Assembly (NCBI GenBank): GCA_034434895.1
Contig: DAOTYI010000206.1
Location: forward strand, 1-16,130
From: DAOTXL01 sp034434895
GTDB lineage: Bacteria > Chloroflexota > Anaerolineae > JAAYZQ01
Direction: 5' to 3'
Length of the DNA: 16,130 bases
This document shows positions 1-6,852 of this stretch, piece after piece; the first letter of the stretch is position 1, and each line of letters opens with the position of its first letter. The notes beneath the pieces were generated by a model. That model ran no database searches. It saw nothing but the letters and a program-made list of their open reading frames with translations, and was not told the DNA's origin. A program made the position numbers and the translations under genes.

Positions 1-2
1 TG

Positions 3-98
3 CTGACTCGCCTGCGGTCGTGTTTGATAGCTACCTGCCGGCTGAATCGGCGCAAGAAACATCCCAGTACCTATCAGTTGCTGCTCGATGTGCCTTAA
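3..98 (+). pseudogene. possible 3' end of a truncated transposase-like CDS
   Basis: The frame is open from the left edge to a TAA at 96-98 and gives about 31 residues beginning LTRLRSCLIATCRLN and ending LLLDVP. The LI-TC-LN pattern followed by a P..Y stretch loosely resembles the C-terminal domain of IS66-family transposases. The direct repeats that start at its stop codon would suit an element edge. A second open frame (2-103, ending AARCALT) covers the same bases, so the reading frame is not certain. Only the tail is in the window and no catalytic residue can be seen; this is a weak call. Confidence 0.25.
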
Positions 99-162
99 CT
101 TGATGCATATGGGGCCAGGCGCCGCTCTGCCCCTACTTGAGTCGCTTAACTTGACGCATATG
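94..162. repeat. pair of 18-nt direct repeats, 51 bp apart
   Basis: CTTAACTTGAYGCATATG occurs at 94-111 (Y=T) and 145-162 (Y=C), 17 of 18 bases identical. The first copy overlaps the stop codon of the possible transposase tail. In reverse complement the unit reads CATATGCGTCAAGTTAAG, which looks like an insertion-sequence end, but no matching opposite end lies in the window. It may be the remnant of nested or repeated insertions. The repeat is certain; its origin is inferred. Confidence 0.5.
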
Positions 163-245
163 CCCCTACCCTCAACTTTGGCTTTTTGCCCGTGGCCCCT
201 TGCATGGGTCCCTGACGGCTTCCACGGCCCCCAAAAGAAGATTAA

Positions 246-282
246 TTTTTCATTGCGAAGGCGCAGCCTTCGCAATGAAAGA
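246..282. repeat. perfect 15-bp hairpin (REP-like or terminator)
   Basis: TTTCATTGCGAAGGC at 248-262 is followed by the loop GCA and its exact reverse complement at 266-280; one G-T and one T-A pair extend the stem. On the plus strand it is followed by a T-rich run (281-300), so it could end plus-strand transcription from the left edge. On the minus strand it lies about 115 nt past the stop of the DUF4097-like gene, with only a poor U-tract. A perfect stem with a 3-nt loop also fits a REP-type extragenic palindrome. Confidence 0.6.
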
Positions 283-335
283 TTTTCTTTTTGTTCTTTT
301 GGCCTCGCCGGAGGCAGGTTTGGGAGATTTTCCCG

Positions 336-368
336 CCCCACTCTGAAAAAGGCCAAACTTCAGAGGGG
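336..368. terminator. imperfect hairpin just downstream of the DUF4097-like gene
   Basis: CTCTGAA at 341-347 pairs with TTCAGAG at 359-365, and CCC/GGG extends the stem past one bulged base; the loop is 11 nt. It begins about 28 nt after the minus-strand stop at 396. No U-tract follows on either strand, so a classical intrinsic terminator is not shown. It could protect a 3' end or act in a factor-dependent way. Positions 163-245 show nothing else that can be named. Confidence 0.3.
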
Positions 369-395
369 AGGAGGGGTCAGAGTCGGCTCACGCCC

Positions 396-1772
396 CTATT
401 CCAGAGCGTCCAACAGCAGTTCGGCTTCTTCGGGTGTGATCTGACCCTGTTCGACCATCTTGAGGATGCTCAACCGCTCCTCATCCAGGCCTGGTCCCCG
501 CTTCGGCGGCCTGTCAGCCTCCCCGGCCTGCCGATCTTCCCCGCCGACCTCCACTCTGGCCCCCCACCGTTCAGCGCGGCGTGCCTCCCTCTCGGCCCGG
601 CGTTCCAGCCGCTCCTGATAACGAGCAGCCCGCTCAGCCATCCGCTCCATATCCCGCTGCATCCGTTCCATAGCCCGTTCGATGGCCTGCTGGGTCTGAC
701 GGCCAATCCGATCCCAGTCTATCCCTTCCAGCTTCACCCGCAGGCGGGACATGGCCTGTTCCATCTCCTCACCGACCCGCCGCCCGATGGCTTCCAGGTC
801 AATGGCTTGCAGTCCTTCCTCTACCTGCCGAGAGATCTCTTCTCCCAGATCCACATGCACGGCTGCTCCGCCGCCGCCCAGCAGGATATTGCCCCCGGCT
901 TCGACCGCGATCTCGGCCCCGCCATCCCCCAGCCGGCCGCTGAGCTTCCGCCCCTGGCGCACCTCGTCGGCCAGCCTGACCGAAGACAGGATTGACCCCC
1001 GCGCTGTCAGGGTCAGGTGGGCGCTGGCCTCCTCCGGCAGGCGGAGCAACGCATTGCCATCTACCTGGAAGTGGTAGGAGCAGCCTGTGCCCAGCTCCCC
1101 GTTCAGCGTCAGGTTGCCGCCGATGCGGCCAACCCTGGCCCCGCCGGTCAGTCGTCTGGCTACCAGATTGCCCGCTACCCGGTCGAGGGCCACCTGGCCG
1201 CCGATGCCCTTGAGCATGGCATTGCCCCCTACCTGATCGGCCGCCAACTCCCCGACCACCTCTCTGGCCTGCAAGTTGCCGCCGAGGCGTGAGACACGCA
1301 CCCGCTCCGCTTCCCTGATCTGCAGGTTGCCGCGCACATTCTGGAGATCGGCGACCGATACCTCGTCCAATGCCGTGTCGCCATAGACCGTGCCCACCAC
1401 CCGCAGCGAATCGGCCTCGTCGGCCTTCAGGTGGCCATACACCTCGGCCGCGACCACCTGGCCGACCTCCTTCAGTTTCAAGTTGCCGCGCACCTGTTCG
1501 GCGTTAAGGTCAGCCAGGCCCTTCACCTTCAGATTGCCCATCACCTGGCGGACGGTGACCGGTACGTGAGCCGGAACCCGCACCTCGCATGAGACCCGCG
1601 CCGACACGGCTGGCCCGCTCTCCGTTGCTTCGACGGTCAGGGCCTCCTCTCCGCCGTCGGGCAGCCGGAGAAGCACCCCGGCTTCCTCCCAACCCTCCAC
1701 GGCCACATCGCCGGCCATCTCCACCAATATCAGGCGGCCCCCGGTTTCGATCTGAATTCGCTTTTCAACCAT
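396..1772 (-). CDS. DUF4097-like beta-solenoid protein with coiled coil and C-terminal SHOCT-like module
   Basis: This 458-residue protein has no signal peptide or membrane segment, so it is predicted cytoplasmic. Residues 75-250 carry a repeated V.GNL/VGGN pattern every 15-25 residues, typical of DUF4097/adhesin-like or bactofilin-like right-handed beta-helices. Residues 310-405 form a very charged Arg/Glu-rich helix, probably a coiled coil. Residues 430-456 (ERLSILKMVEQGQITPEEAE) form a small two-helix SHOCT-like module that also ends the upstream DUF2089 protein. The start ATG lies 10 nt after the upstream stop, and the ribosome site (TAGGAGGAG) overlaps that TAG, so the two genes are probably translationally coupled. 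Some DUF4097/YvlB-type proteins are linked to envelope stress; a role here as a structural or scaffold partner of the regulator is inference. Confidence 0.8.
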   Translation of the reverse strand: MVEKRIQIETGGRLILVEMAGDVAVEGWEEAGVLLRLPDGGEEALTVEATESGPAVSARVSCEVRVPAHVPVTVRQVMGNLKVKGLADLNAEQVRGNLKLKEVGQVVAAEVYGHLKADEADSLRVVGTVYGDTALDEVSVADLQNVRGNLQIREAERVRVSRLGGNLQAREVVGELAADQVGGNAMLKGIGGQVALDRVAGNLVARRLTGGARVGRIGGNLTLNGELGTGCSYHFQVDGNALLRLPEEASAHLTLTARGSILSSVRLADEVRQGRKLSGRLGDGGAEIAVEAGGNILLGGGGAAVHVDLGEEISRQVEEGLQAIDLEAIGRRVGEEMEQAMSRLRVKLEGIDWDRIGRQTQQAIERAMERMQRDMERMAERAARYQERLERRAEREARRAERWGARVEVGGEDRQAGEADRPPKRGPGLDEERLSILKMVEQGQITPEEAELLLDALE

Positions 1773-1782
1773 TTTGCTCCTC

Positions 1783-2157
1783 CTACCTGCCTTTCAGTAA
1801 CTCGACCGCCTCAGCCGATGTGATCTCGCCGGCCGCCAGGCGTTCGAGGATCGCTTTGCGCTCGTCAGCGGAAATGGACGGCGCCTCTTCATGCACTTCG
1901 TAGCCCAGGGCCCGGATCACCTCGGTCAGGCGGGCGCGGGCGGTGGGATAGGAGATGCTCAGCTCCTCCTGCACCCGTGTCAGCTTGCCCTCACAGCGAA
2001 TAAAGGTCTCGACAAAGGCCAGTTGCTCAGGAGAGAGCCGGTAGAAGCGCCCCAGGCTGAACTGGCCTTCGAGCGCCGAGTCGCAGGTGCGGCAATAGAG
2101 CCGGGCTACAGTCATCGTGTCGCCACAGACCGGGCATTTGCCCATGACAGGATACAT
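1783..2157 (-). CDS. DUF2089 family zinc-ribbon/HTH regulator
   Basis: The 124-residue protein begins with a zinc ribbon (C8-P-V-C11 and C22-R-T-C25), followed by a helix-turn-helix region at about 42-85 (LSPEQLAFVETFIRCEGKLT, then SYPTARARL, like sigma-70 region 4 or RpiR-like HTHs). It ends in a SHOCT-like helical pair (ADERKAILERLAAGEITSAEA). Length and order match the DUF2089 family. The start is supported by GAGGAGGTGA five bases upstream. It is the first gene of a two-gene operon and lies directly behind a strong promoter with a palindrome, so self-regulation is plausible. No ligand is known to me. Confidence 0.85.
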   Translation of the reverse strand: MYPVMGKCPVCGDTMTVARLYCRTCDSALEGQFSLGRFYRLSPEQLAFVETFIRCEGKLTRVQEELSISYPTARARLTEVIRALGYEVHEEAPSISADERKAILERLAAGEITSAEAVELLKGR

Positions 2158-2200
2158 CGTTCACCTCCTCGCTTCCAAAAATCTCGAACCTGGCTGCATT

Positions 2201-2229
2201 ATTTTAACACAAAATTTGAATTTTGTCAA
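2201..2229 (-). promoter_or_regulatory. sigma-70-type promoter of the DUF2089/DUF4097 operon
   Basis: Read on the minus strand, TTGACA (2229-2224) and TAAAAT (2206-2201) are exactly 17 bp apart. Transcription would start near 2194, giving a leader of about 36 nt before the ATG at 2157. The surrounding bases (about 2195-2290) are strikingly AT-rich against the GC-rich background. Confidence 0.75.
2209..2226. promoter_or_regulatory. palindromic operator candidate inside the promoter spacer
   Basis: ACAAAATTTGAATTTTGT is an inverted repeat with 8-bp arms around a central TG. It fills the 17-bp spacer and touches the -35 box, so a bound protein would block RNA polymerase. Related AT-rich half sites (CAAATTGAA, AAATTTCAAAA) lie just upstream at 2233-2266. 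The DUF2089 HTH protein is the obvious candidate binder, by position only. Confidence 0.45.
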
Positions 2230-2332
2230 GAGGCAAATTGAACTTTTTACATTAAAATTTCAAAATATAAAAGTAGTGGTTGAAAATATCTATTCAGCCT
2301 GTGCCCGCCGGATGACAATCTGGAGGCTCCTG

Positions 2333-2352
2333 GCGCGGGTTGTGGCCCGCGC
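2333..2352. other. GC-rich hairpin between divergent promoters
   Basis: GCGCGGG (2333-2339) and CCCGCGC (2346-2352) form a perfect 7-bp stem with a 6-nt loop (TTGTGG). It lies between the minus-strand DUF2089 promoter and the plus-strand tRNA promoter, with no U-tract on either side. It may be an operator or insulating structure; no function can be assigned. The rest of 2290-2386 shows no gene. Confidence 0.35.
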
Positions 2353-2386
2353 TGCGCGTGTGGAGCAGGACGCGGCCCGGTCAGGT

Positions 2387-2415
2387 TTGACCATTTTCTG
2401 GGCTTGTGCTAAAAT
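2387..2415 (+). promoter_or_regulatory. promoter of the tRNA-Gln/tRNA-Ile2 transcript
   Basis: TTGACC (2387-2392) and TAAAAT (2410-2415) are 17 bp apart. The predicted start near 2422 is about 10 nt before the mature 5' end of tRNA-Gln, a usual distance for a tRNA gene. Confidence 0.75.
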
Positions 2416-2431
2416 AGCGGCAATCCGATGG

Positions 2432-2502
2432 TCGGGGGTCGTCTAACGGCAGGACAAGGGACTTTGGATCCCTGTATTGAGGTTCGAATCCTCGCCCCCG
2501 AG
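2432..2502 (+). tRNA. tRNA-Gln (anticodon UUG)
   Basis: The cloverleaf folds cleanly: acceptor TCGGGGG (2432-2438) with CCCCCGA (2495-2501) and discriminator G; anticodon stem AGGGA/TCCCT around loop CTTTGGA with anticodon TTG at 2464-2466; T arm TGAGG-TTCGAAT-CCTCG. The D stem is short (GTC/GAC). CCA is not encoded, so it must be added by tRNA nucleotidyltransferase. The next tRNA begins only 6 nt later. Confidence 0.93.
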
Positions 2503-2508
2503 CTCGAT

Positions 2509-2580
2509 GGGCCCTTAGCTCAGTGGCAGAGCGGCCGGCTCATAACCGGTTGGGCGCAGGTTCGAATCCTGCAGGGCCCA
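2509..2580 (+). tRNA. tRNA with anticodon CAU, most likely tRNA-Ile2
   Basis: Acceptor GGGCCCT (2509-2515) pairs with AGGGCCC (2573-2579), discriminator A. The D arm is GCTC/GAGC, the anticodon stem GCCGG/CCGGT with loop CTCATAA (CAT at 2541-2543), and the T arm GCAGG-TTCGAAT-CCTGC. The acceptor, the CTCATAA loop and the TTGGGCGC variable region follow the bacterial tRNA-Ile2 pattern rather than elongator tRNA-Met. Its C34 would be changed to lysidine by TilS so that it reads AUA. It is not an initiator: the first acceptor pair G-C is intact and the anticodon stem lacks the three G-C pairs. CCA is not encoded. Confidence 0.9.
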
Positions 2581-2615
2581 TAAGGAGGAGGCACGGCAGG
2601 AGGCACAGAGGAGCG

Positions 2616-3119
2616 ATGAGCCAGGTGTTGGTCCTGAATGCAACCTATGAACCGTTGAGTATCGTCTCGGTGCGCCGGGCCGTGATCCTGCTGCTCAAGG
2701 AAAAGGCCGAGGTGGTCGAGGCGGCCGAAGCCTGGTTGCGCTCCGAGCGGATCACCCTGCCGGTTCCTCTGGTCATCCGCCTGGTCTGCTACGTGCGCAT
2801 CCCCAACCACTTTGCCCTGCCCCTGGCGCGGCGGACGGTGTTGGCCCGTGACCATTACACCTGCCAATATTGCGGCGCTCAACCGGGGGCCGCCGGCCTG
2901 ACCGTGGACCACATCGTGCCTCGCTCGCGGGGAGGGGAGACCTGCTGGGAGAATGTCGTCGCTGCCTGCGGGCCGTGTAACCGGCGGAAAGGCAACCGGA
3001 CCCCGGCCGAGGCGGGGATGCTCCTGCGGCGACCGCCCCGCCGGCCACGCTACCTGGCCCTGACGCTGTTGCAGGGGAACCGGGTGCCCCAGGCATGGGA
3101 CAAATATATGTACTTCTGA
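2616..3119 (+). CDS. HNH endonuclease family protein
   Basis: The 167-residue protein carries an HNH nuclease fold in its second half. Zinc-binding pairs are C83-QY-C86 and C118-GP-C121; DH99 is the first catalytic histidine, N113 the central asparagine, and N122 takes the last position (C-x2-C-N-x2-K form, as in many McrA-like HNH proteins). The N-terminal 70 residues (VLNATYEPLSIVSVRRAV) match a stand-alone bacterial HNH family whose role is unknown. The frame stays open back into the tRNA, but ATG 2616, preceded by AGGAGG and GAGGAG, is the real start. It lies 35 nt after tRNA-Ile2 with no terminator between them, so it may share the tRNA promoter. Confidence 0.85.
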   Translation: MSQVLVLNATYEPLSIVSVRRAVILLLKEKAEVVEAAEAWLRSERITLPVPLVIRLVCYVRIPNHFALPLARRTVLARDHYTCQYCGAQPGAAGLTVDHIVPRSRGGETCWENVVAACGPCNRRKGNRTPAEAGMLLRRPPRRPRYLALTLLQGNRVPQAWDKYMYF

Positions 3120-3166
3120 GCCGGGTGCCGCGCCCTTTCCGGCCGTAGAAGCGGCTTCCACCCTCC

Positions 3167-3242
3167 GAGCCTGTCTGAACAGTCTACCACGAAGACAAGA
3201 AGGAATGGACAGAGATTCTTTGTCCTTCGTGGTTTTCAGACC
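3167..3242. repeat. dispersed palindromic repeat, copy A (MITE-like)
   Basis: The element begins GAGCCTGTCTGAA (3167-3179). Its inner arms ACCACGAA (3186-3193) and TTCGTGGT (3226-3233) are complementary, and its outer ends GTCTGAA (3173-3179) and TTCAGAC (3235-3241) pair as well. It shares the 13-nt end with copy B in the opposite orientation. Such CCACGAAG/ACACAAAGG hairpins are common between genes in Chloroflexota. The rest of the gap 3120-3301 shows no clear promoter for the downstream operon. Confidence 0.6.
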
Positions 3243-3301
3243 ATCAGACCGGCATGGCTGGAGGCCGCTTCCTGGCCAAAGCAAAGGTGAGGATCGACAA
3301 G

Positions 3302-4183
3302 ATGTTCCGGGAACGGATCAGCCGCAGCTATCAATCCCTGTCCCCCAACTTTAAAAAGATCGCCGACTTTATCTTGACCTCACACCGGCGTGTAGCCTTT
3401 ATGAGCGCCTCTCGATTGGCCAGACATCTGGGCGTAGATGTGGCCACCGTCACCCGCTTTGCCCAGTATCTGGGCTACGAAGGCTATGTCCAACTGATCC
3501 GGGAGATTCAGGAGGCGGTGGCCGAGGAGATGCGTCAGGCCCGTGCGGCAACGGCCGAACGGCTGGAGAGCGCCCAAGGGCTGTTTGCCCAACTGCTGTG
3601 GCGCGATTGGGCCAATCTGGAAAGGACGATCCAAAATCTGCCCCTGGATCGGGCCGAGCAGGCGATTGCTGCCCTCCGCTCGGCCAGGCGCATCTACCTC
3701 GTCGGCGAGGGGGTGGGCGCAGCGCTGGCCCGGGCCGCCGGGACCTATCTGCGCATGGTCCACGCCGATGTCGTGGTGCTTGACGAAGGGCTGTTTGATC
3801 TGGCCCTGGCGCTGAAAGATCTGGAGCCGCAAGACCTGGTCATCGGCATCGGCTTCACCAGCTATGCCTTTTCCGCCACCCGCGCTCTCGAACAGGCACG
3901 GAAGGTCGGGGCCCGGACCATCGGCGTGATCTCCCAGGCCGATTGCCCGGTCGCCCAGGTAGCCGAGATCCTGTTCTCCTGTTCGGCGGTTGAGAACGGC
4001 TACCTGCCCTCTCCTACCGGAGTCGCCGCCATTCTGTTTGCCCTGTGCTACAGCCTGTACCTGGACGACCTGGAGGGATACAACCGGCAGTTGTTGCGCT
4101 TCCAGAACACCTATACCATCCTGACCGAAGGGAGTCCGCAGAGTGAGGTCAATGTGGTCCACGACCTGATCCAGCGGTTTTAA
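3302..4183 (+). CDS. RpiR/MurR family transcriptional regulator (HTH + SIS)
   Basis: The 293-residue protein has the standard RpiR layout: an N-terminal HTH_6 domain (residues 1-75, recognition region about 33-62 with SASRLARHLGVDVATVTRFA) and a C-terminal SIS domain (about 128-225, starting IYLVGEGVGAALA). SIS domains bind phosphosugars, so the regulator probably senses a sugar phosphate. I chose ATG 3302 (MFRERISRSYQSLSP), the usual family start, with GGTGAGG nine bases upstream. An upstream ATG at 3254 has no ribosome site and would add a tail encoded by the edge of the dispersed repeat. The DUF3795 gene follows within 6-20 nt and the glycosyltransferase operon after that, so it may control them; the ligand is unknown. 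Confidence 0.9.
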   Translation: MFRERISRSYQSLSPNFKKIADFILTSHRRVAFMSASRLARHLGVDVATVTRFAQYLGYEGYVQLIREIQEAVAEEMRQARAATAERLESAQGLFAQLLWRDWANLERTIQNLPLDRAEQAIAALRSARRIYLVGEGVGAALARAAGTYLRMVHADVVVLDEGLFDLALALKDLEPQDLVIGIGFTSYAFSATRALEQARKVGARTIGVISQADCPVAQVAEILFSCSAVENGYLPSPTGVAAILFALCYSLYLDDLEGYNRQLLRFQNTYTILTEGSPQSEVNVVHDLIQRF

Positions 4184-4189
4184 GGCGGT

Positions 4190-4522
4190 GTGGAGGCAGG
4201 GGTGAGCGGTTGTGAGTGCCTGAAGCGCAGATTGGCCGCCGTCTGTGGCCGTTACTGCGGCCGCTGCGATGCGTATCAGCAGGAGATGTGCCGTGGCTGT
4301 GGCTACCAGTGGGGGCAGACGCGCCGGGGGGAATGTGCCCTGTTTCGGTGCTGTGTTGGTGAGCGCGGCCTGGAGCATTGCGGGCTGTGCGTTGACTTTC
4401 CCTGCCAACTGTTCCTGAGCCATGCCCCTGCCCTGGAGGTAGCCCGGTGCTACCGCGCCCTCTGCCGGCGGGCTGAAGTCGGCACGGTGGCCTGGCTGGA
4501 GGAGCAGGGGGAGGACGCTTGA
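4190..4522 (+). CDS. DUF3795-like cysteine-rich protein
   Basis: The protein (up to 110 residues) has the DUF3795 cysteine pattern: C19-GRY-C23-GR-C26-DAY, C34-RG-C37, C49, C54/C55 and a final C64-GL-C67-VDFPC72. These residues probably bind one or two metal ions or an Fe-S centre; the function of the family is unknown. The start is not settled: GTG 4190, six nt after the RpiR stop, or GTG 4202 with GGAGG just before it. The 3' end overlaps the next gene by four bases (TTGA, 4519-4522), which implies coupled translation. Why it sits between a regulator and a glycosyltransferase is unclear. Confidence 0.75.
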   Translation: MEAGVSGCECLKRRLAAVCGRYCGRCDAYQQEMCRGCGYQWGQTRRGECALFRCCVGERGLEHCGLCVDFPCQLFLSHAPALEVARCYRALCRRAEVGTVAWLEEQGEDA

Positions 4523-6852
4523 CAGAGAGAAACCGGGCCTCCGCCGGGACCTGGCCCTCATGGCCCCTTCTGCTGCTCCTGATGGGCGTGGCTCTGGCCC
4601 TGCGCTGGCGCTATATCCGGGAGATCAGCCTGTCGGTTGACGAGTTTAACACCATCTGGGCCGCCCGTCAGGTCTGGAGGCACGGCCTGCCCCTCTTTCC
4701 CTCCGGCAACATCTACCCTCATGGCTTTGTATTCACCTACCTGCAAGCCCCCTCTGTCCTGGGCCACTTTGACGAGGTCGTGGCCCGGATTCCTGGCCTG
4801 TTGGTCGGCCTGGCCGGGCTGCCAGCGGCCTGGTGGGTCGGGCGGCGACTTTTTGACCGCCGGGTGGGCCTTTTCGCTGCTGCGGCAATGGCCGTGGACC
4901 CCGACTGCATTGTGTGGGGTGGGCGGGCGCGGATGTACGGCCTGTTGCAACTGCTCACCCTGCTGGTCCTCTATTTTTACTACCGGGGGTTGGCCGACGA
5001 CCGCCCCCGCGACCGCTATCTGGCTATGGGGCTGTTGGTCGCGGCCATCTTTACCCATCTGGAGGCTGCCCTCCTGTTGCCGGCCCTGGGCCTGGCCACC
5101 CTCCTGTTCTGGCCACCACGCCGTCTTGGGCGCCGGAGTGTGATCCTGCCCTTTGTGCTGGCCGCCGTGGGGGCCGGGGTCTTTTTCCTGATCTCCAAAT
5201 ATGGCCAGCCGGGTCACCTGGAGGCCTTTGAGCAGGAAAACCGCTTTTATGTGACCCTGCCCACCCATCCCCTCGGCGGGTTGCGGGCTTTTGCCCCCTT
5301 TTTCACCGCTCCGCATCGCCTGCCCTTCACCCTGCTGGCTCTGGTCGGGCTGTGCCTCCTCTTCCGGCCCCGCTTCGACCGGCGTTCCCCTCTGACCTGC
5401 CTGTCTGTCATCCTGCTGGCCACCCTCATCCCGCTCCTCACCCTGGCCGGGCCGACATGGCAAAACCTGCGTTACCTCTTTTTTCTGCTGCCCTTTCTGT
5501 TCCTCATCGCCGGGGAGGCCCTGAGTCGCCTCCTTGACCGGCTGATGCCGACACAGCACTGGCAGCCGGCCTTGCTGACCGGCGTGGTGGCCCTCTACGT
5601 CGGGCTGACCGGCGCACGGCTGGCCTACCAGCCGGAACTGGGCTACGATCTGGCCTTCCGCCATCTGCGCGAATGGCGGCAGCCCGGCGACCTGGTGCTC
5701 ACCATCTCACCCAGCGCCTGCCGTCTCTACCTGGAGAGATGCGACTATTTTGCCATCCAACGCGGATACCAGGAGTTTGTCGTGGACCGCCCCGGCGACG
5801 GCCTGAGCGCCGACCTGTGGACCGCCACACCGGTGCTCACCCGCACGGCTGAGCTGGTGGAGCGGCTGGCCTCGGCTCCCCGCCTCTGGTTCGTGACCGA
5901 CACCTGGCGCTTCCAGACCCGCTACGATGCCGATTTCATCCAGACGGTGCTGGAGCAGATGGAGCTGGTATCCAACGAAGGGGGGGTGCTGATCTTCCGT
6001 GGGGAGGGCTATGCTGCGCCACCACAGCCGGCCTTCTGGCGCGAACGCCGCGCCGAATTTGGCCAGGCGCTGGCCCTGGTCGGCTTTGGCCTGTCGTCGG
6101 CCAACCCTGAACCGGGTGAAGAGCTGGAAATTACGCTGAACTGGCAGGCCCTGGAGAAGCCGGGCGTGGCCTATACCCCTTTCCTGCACCTGCTTCGGCC
6201 CGATGGAACGGGGGTGGCGGGTGTGGACGAACCGCTGCTGGGCGGCCTCTATCAGCCCGATTTCTGGCCCCGTGGGATGGTCTTTGCCGACCGCCACCGC
6301 CTGACCCTGCCGCCCGATCTGGCACCGGGCTGCTATCGCCTCGACCTGGGGCTGTACCCCACCGGCCGGCCCGATGATCTGTTGCCTGTTGGGGGCGGCG
6401 ACCGGCTGCCGCTGGCCATGCTGACGGTGGGACAGGCGGCTGTGCCGGAACCGCCCACCTTCCGCCGCGACATTGACTTTGGCGGGCAGATGCGCCTGCT
6501 TGGCTACGATTTCACGTGCGAGCCTGAACCCTGCACTCTGCGGCTTCACTGGCAGGCCATGGCCCCGATAGACCGCGACTATACCGTCTTTGTCCACCTG
6601 CTCGCCACCGATGGTACACTGCTCGCTCAGGACGATGCTCCACCCGGCGATCCCTTTTTCCCCACCTCGATCTGGCTGCCCGGCCAGGTGGTGCTCGACA
6701 GCCACACCGTTTCCCTGTCCGGCCCCTATCACCTCCTCGTCGGTCTCTATCACCTGCCCGGCGGTGAGCGCCTGCCCGCTGTGGACGCCGACGGCACCCC
6801 GCTGGGGGATGCGGTGTCGCTGCCGCTCCCCCCCTCCGGTGAGTTGCCCTGA
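4519..6852 (+). CDS. GT39-like membrane glycosyltransferase with two C-terminal beta-sandwich modules
   Basis: The 777-residue protein starts at TTG 4519 (GGGGAGG five bases upstream). Roughly ten membrane helices occupy residues 15-370. The first outer loop carries D41-E42 in SVDEFNTIW, the acidic motif of GT-C enzymes (PMT/ArnT/GT39 type) that use polyprenyl-phosphate sugars outside the membrane. Other GT39 landmarks are RIPGLLVGLAGLP and QNLRYLFFLLPF (316-327). A soluble part (375-500) follows, then two beta-rich modules: 505-640 (LVGFGLSSANPEPGEELEITL) and 651-770 (DFGGQMRLLGYDF, YTVFVHLL, WLPGQVV). The same modules end the next gene's product. The sugar and acceptor are unknown. The stop overlaps the next ATG (TGATG). 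Confidence 0.85.
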   Translation: MTERNRASAGTWPSWPLLLLLMGVALALRWRYIREISLSVDEFNTIWAARQVWRHGLPLFPSGNIYPHGFVFTYLQAPSVLGHFDEVVARIPGLLVGLAGLPAAWWVGRRLFDRRVGLFAAAAMAVDPDCIVWGGRARMYGLLQLLTLLVLYFYYRGLADDRPRDRYLAMGLLVAAIFTHLEAALLLPALGLATLLFWPPRRLGRRSVILPFVLAAVGAGVFFLISKYGQPGHLEAFEQENRFYVTLPTHPLGGLRAFAPFFTAPHRLPFTLLALVGLCLLFRPRFDRRSPLTCLSVILLATLIPLLTLAGPTWQNLRYLFFLLPFLFLIAGEALSRLLDRLMPTQHWQPALLTGVVALYVGLTGARLAYQPELGYDLAFRHLREWRQPGDLVLTISPSACRLYLERCDYFAIQRGYQEFVVDRPGDGLSADLWTATPVLTRTAELVERLASAPRLWFVTDTWRFQTRYDADFIQTVLEQMELVSNEGGVLIFRGEGYAAPPQPAFWRERRAEFGQALALVGFGLSSANPEPGEELEITLNWQALEKPGVAYTPFLHLLRPDGTGVAGVDEPLLGGLYQPDFWPRGMVFADRHRLTLPPDLAPGCYRLDLGLYPTGRPDDLLPVGGGDRLPLAMLTVGQAAVPEPPTFRRDIDFGGQMRLLGYDFTCEPEPCTLRLHWQAMAPIDRDYTVFVHLLATDGTLLAQDDAPPGDPFFPTSIWLPGQVVLDSHTVSLSGPYHLLVGLYHLPGGERLPAVDADGTPLGDAVSLPLPPSGELP

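Noticed and set aside
291..995. Plus-strand open frame opposite the DUF4097-like gene
   Set aside because: It is Pro/Leu/His-rich and antisense to the regular V.GNL repeats, which are the real coding signal.
3254..3301. N-terminal extension of the RpiR regulator
   Set aside because: It has no ribosome site, begins just after repeat copy A, and goes beyond the usual family start MFRERI.
3380..4561. Long minus-strand open frame (393 codons) opposite the RpiR and DUF3795 genes
   Set aside because: The opposite strand encodes a recognisable HTH and SIS domain; this frame shows no domain and has Gln/Gly/Pro-rich shadow composition.
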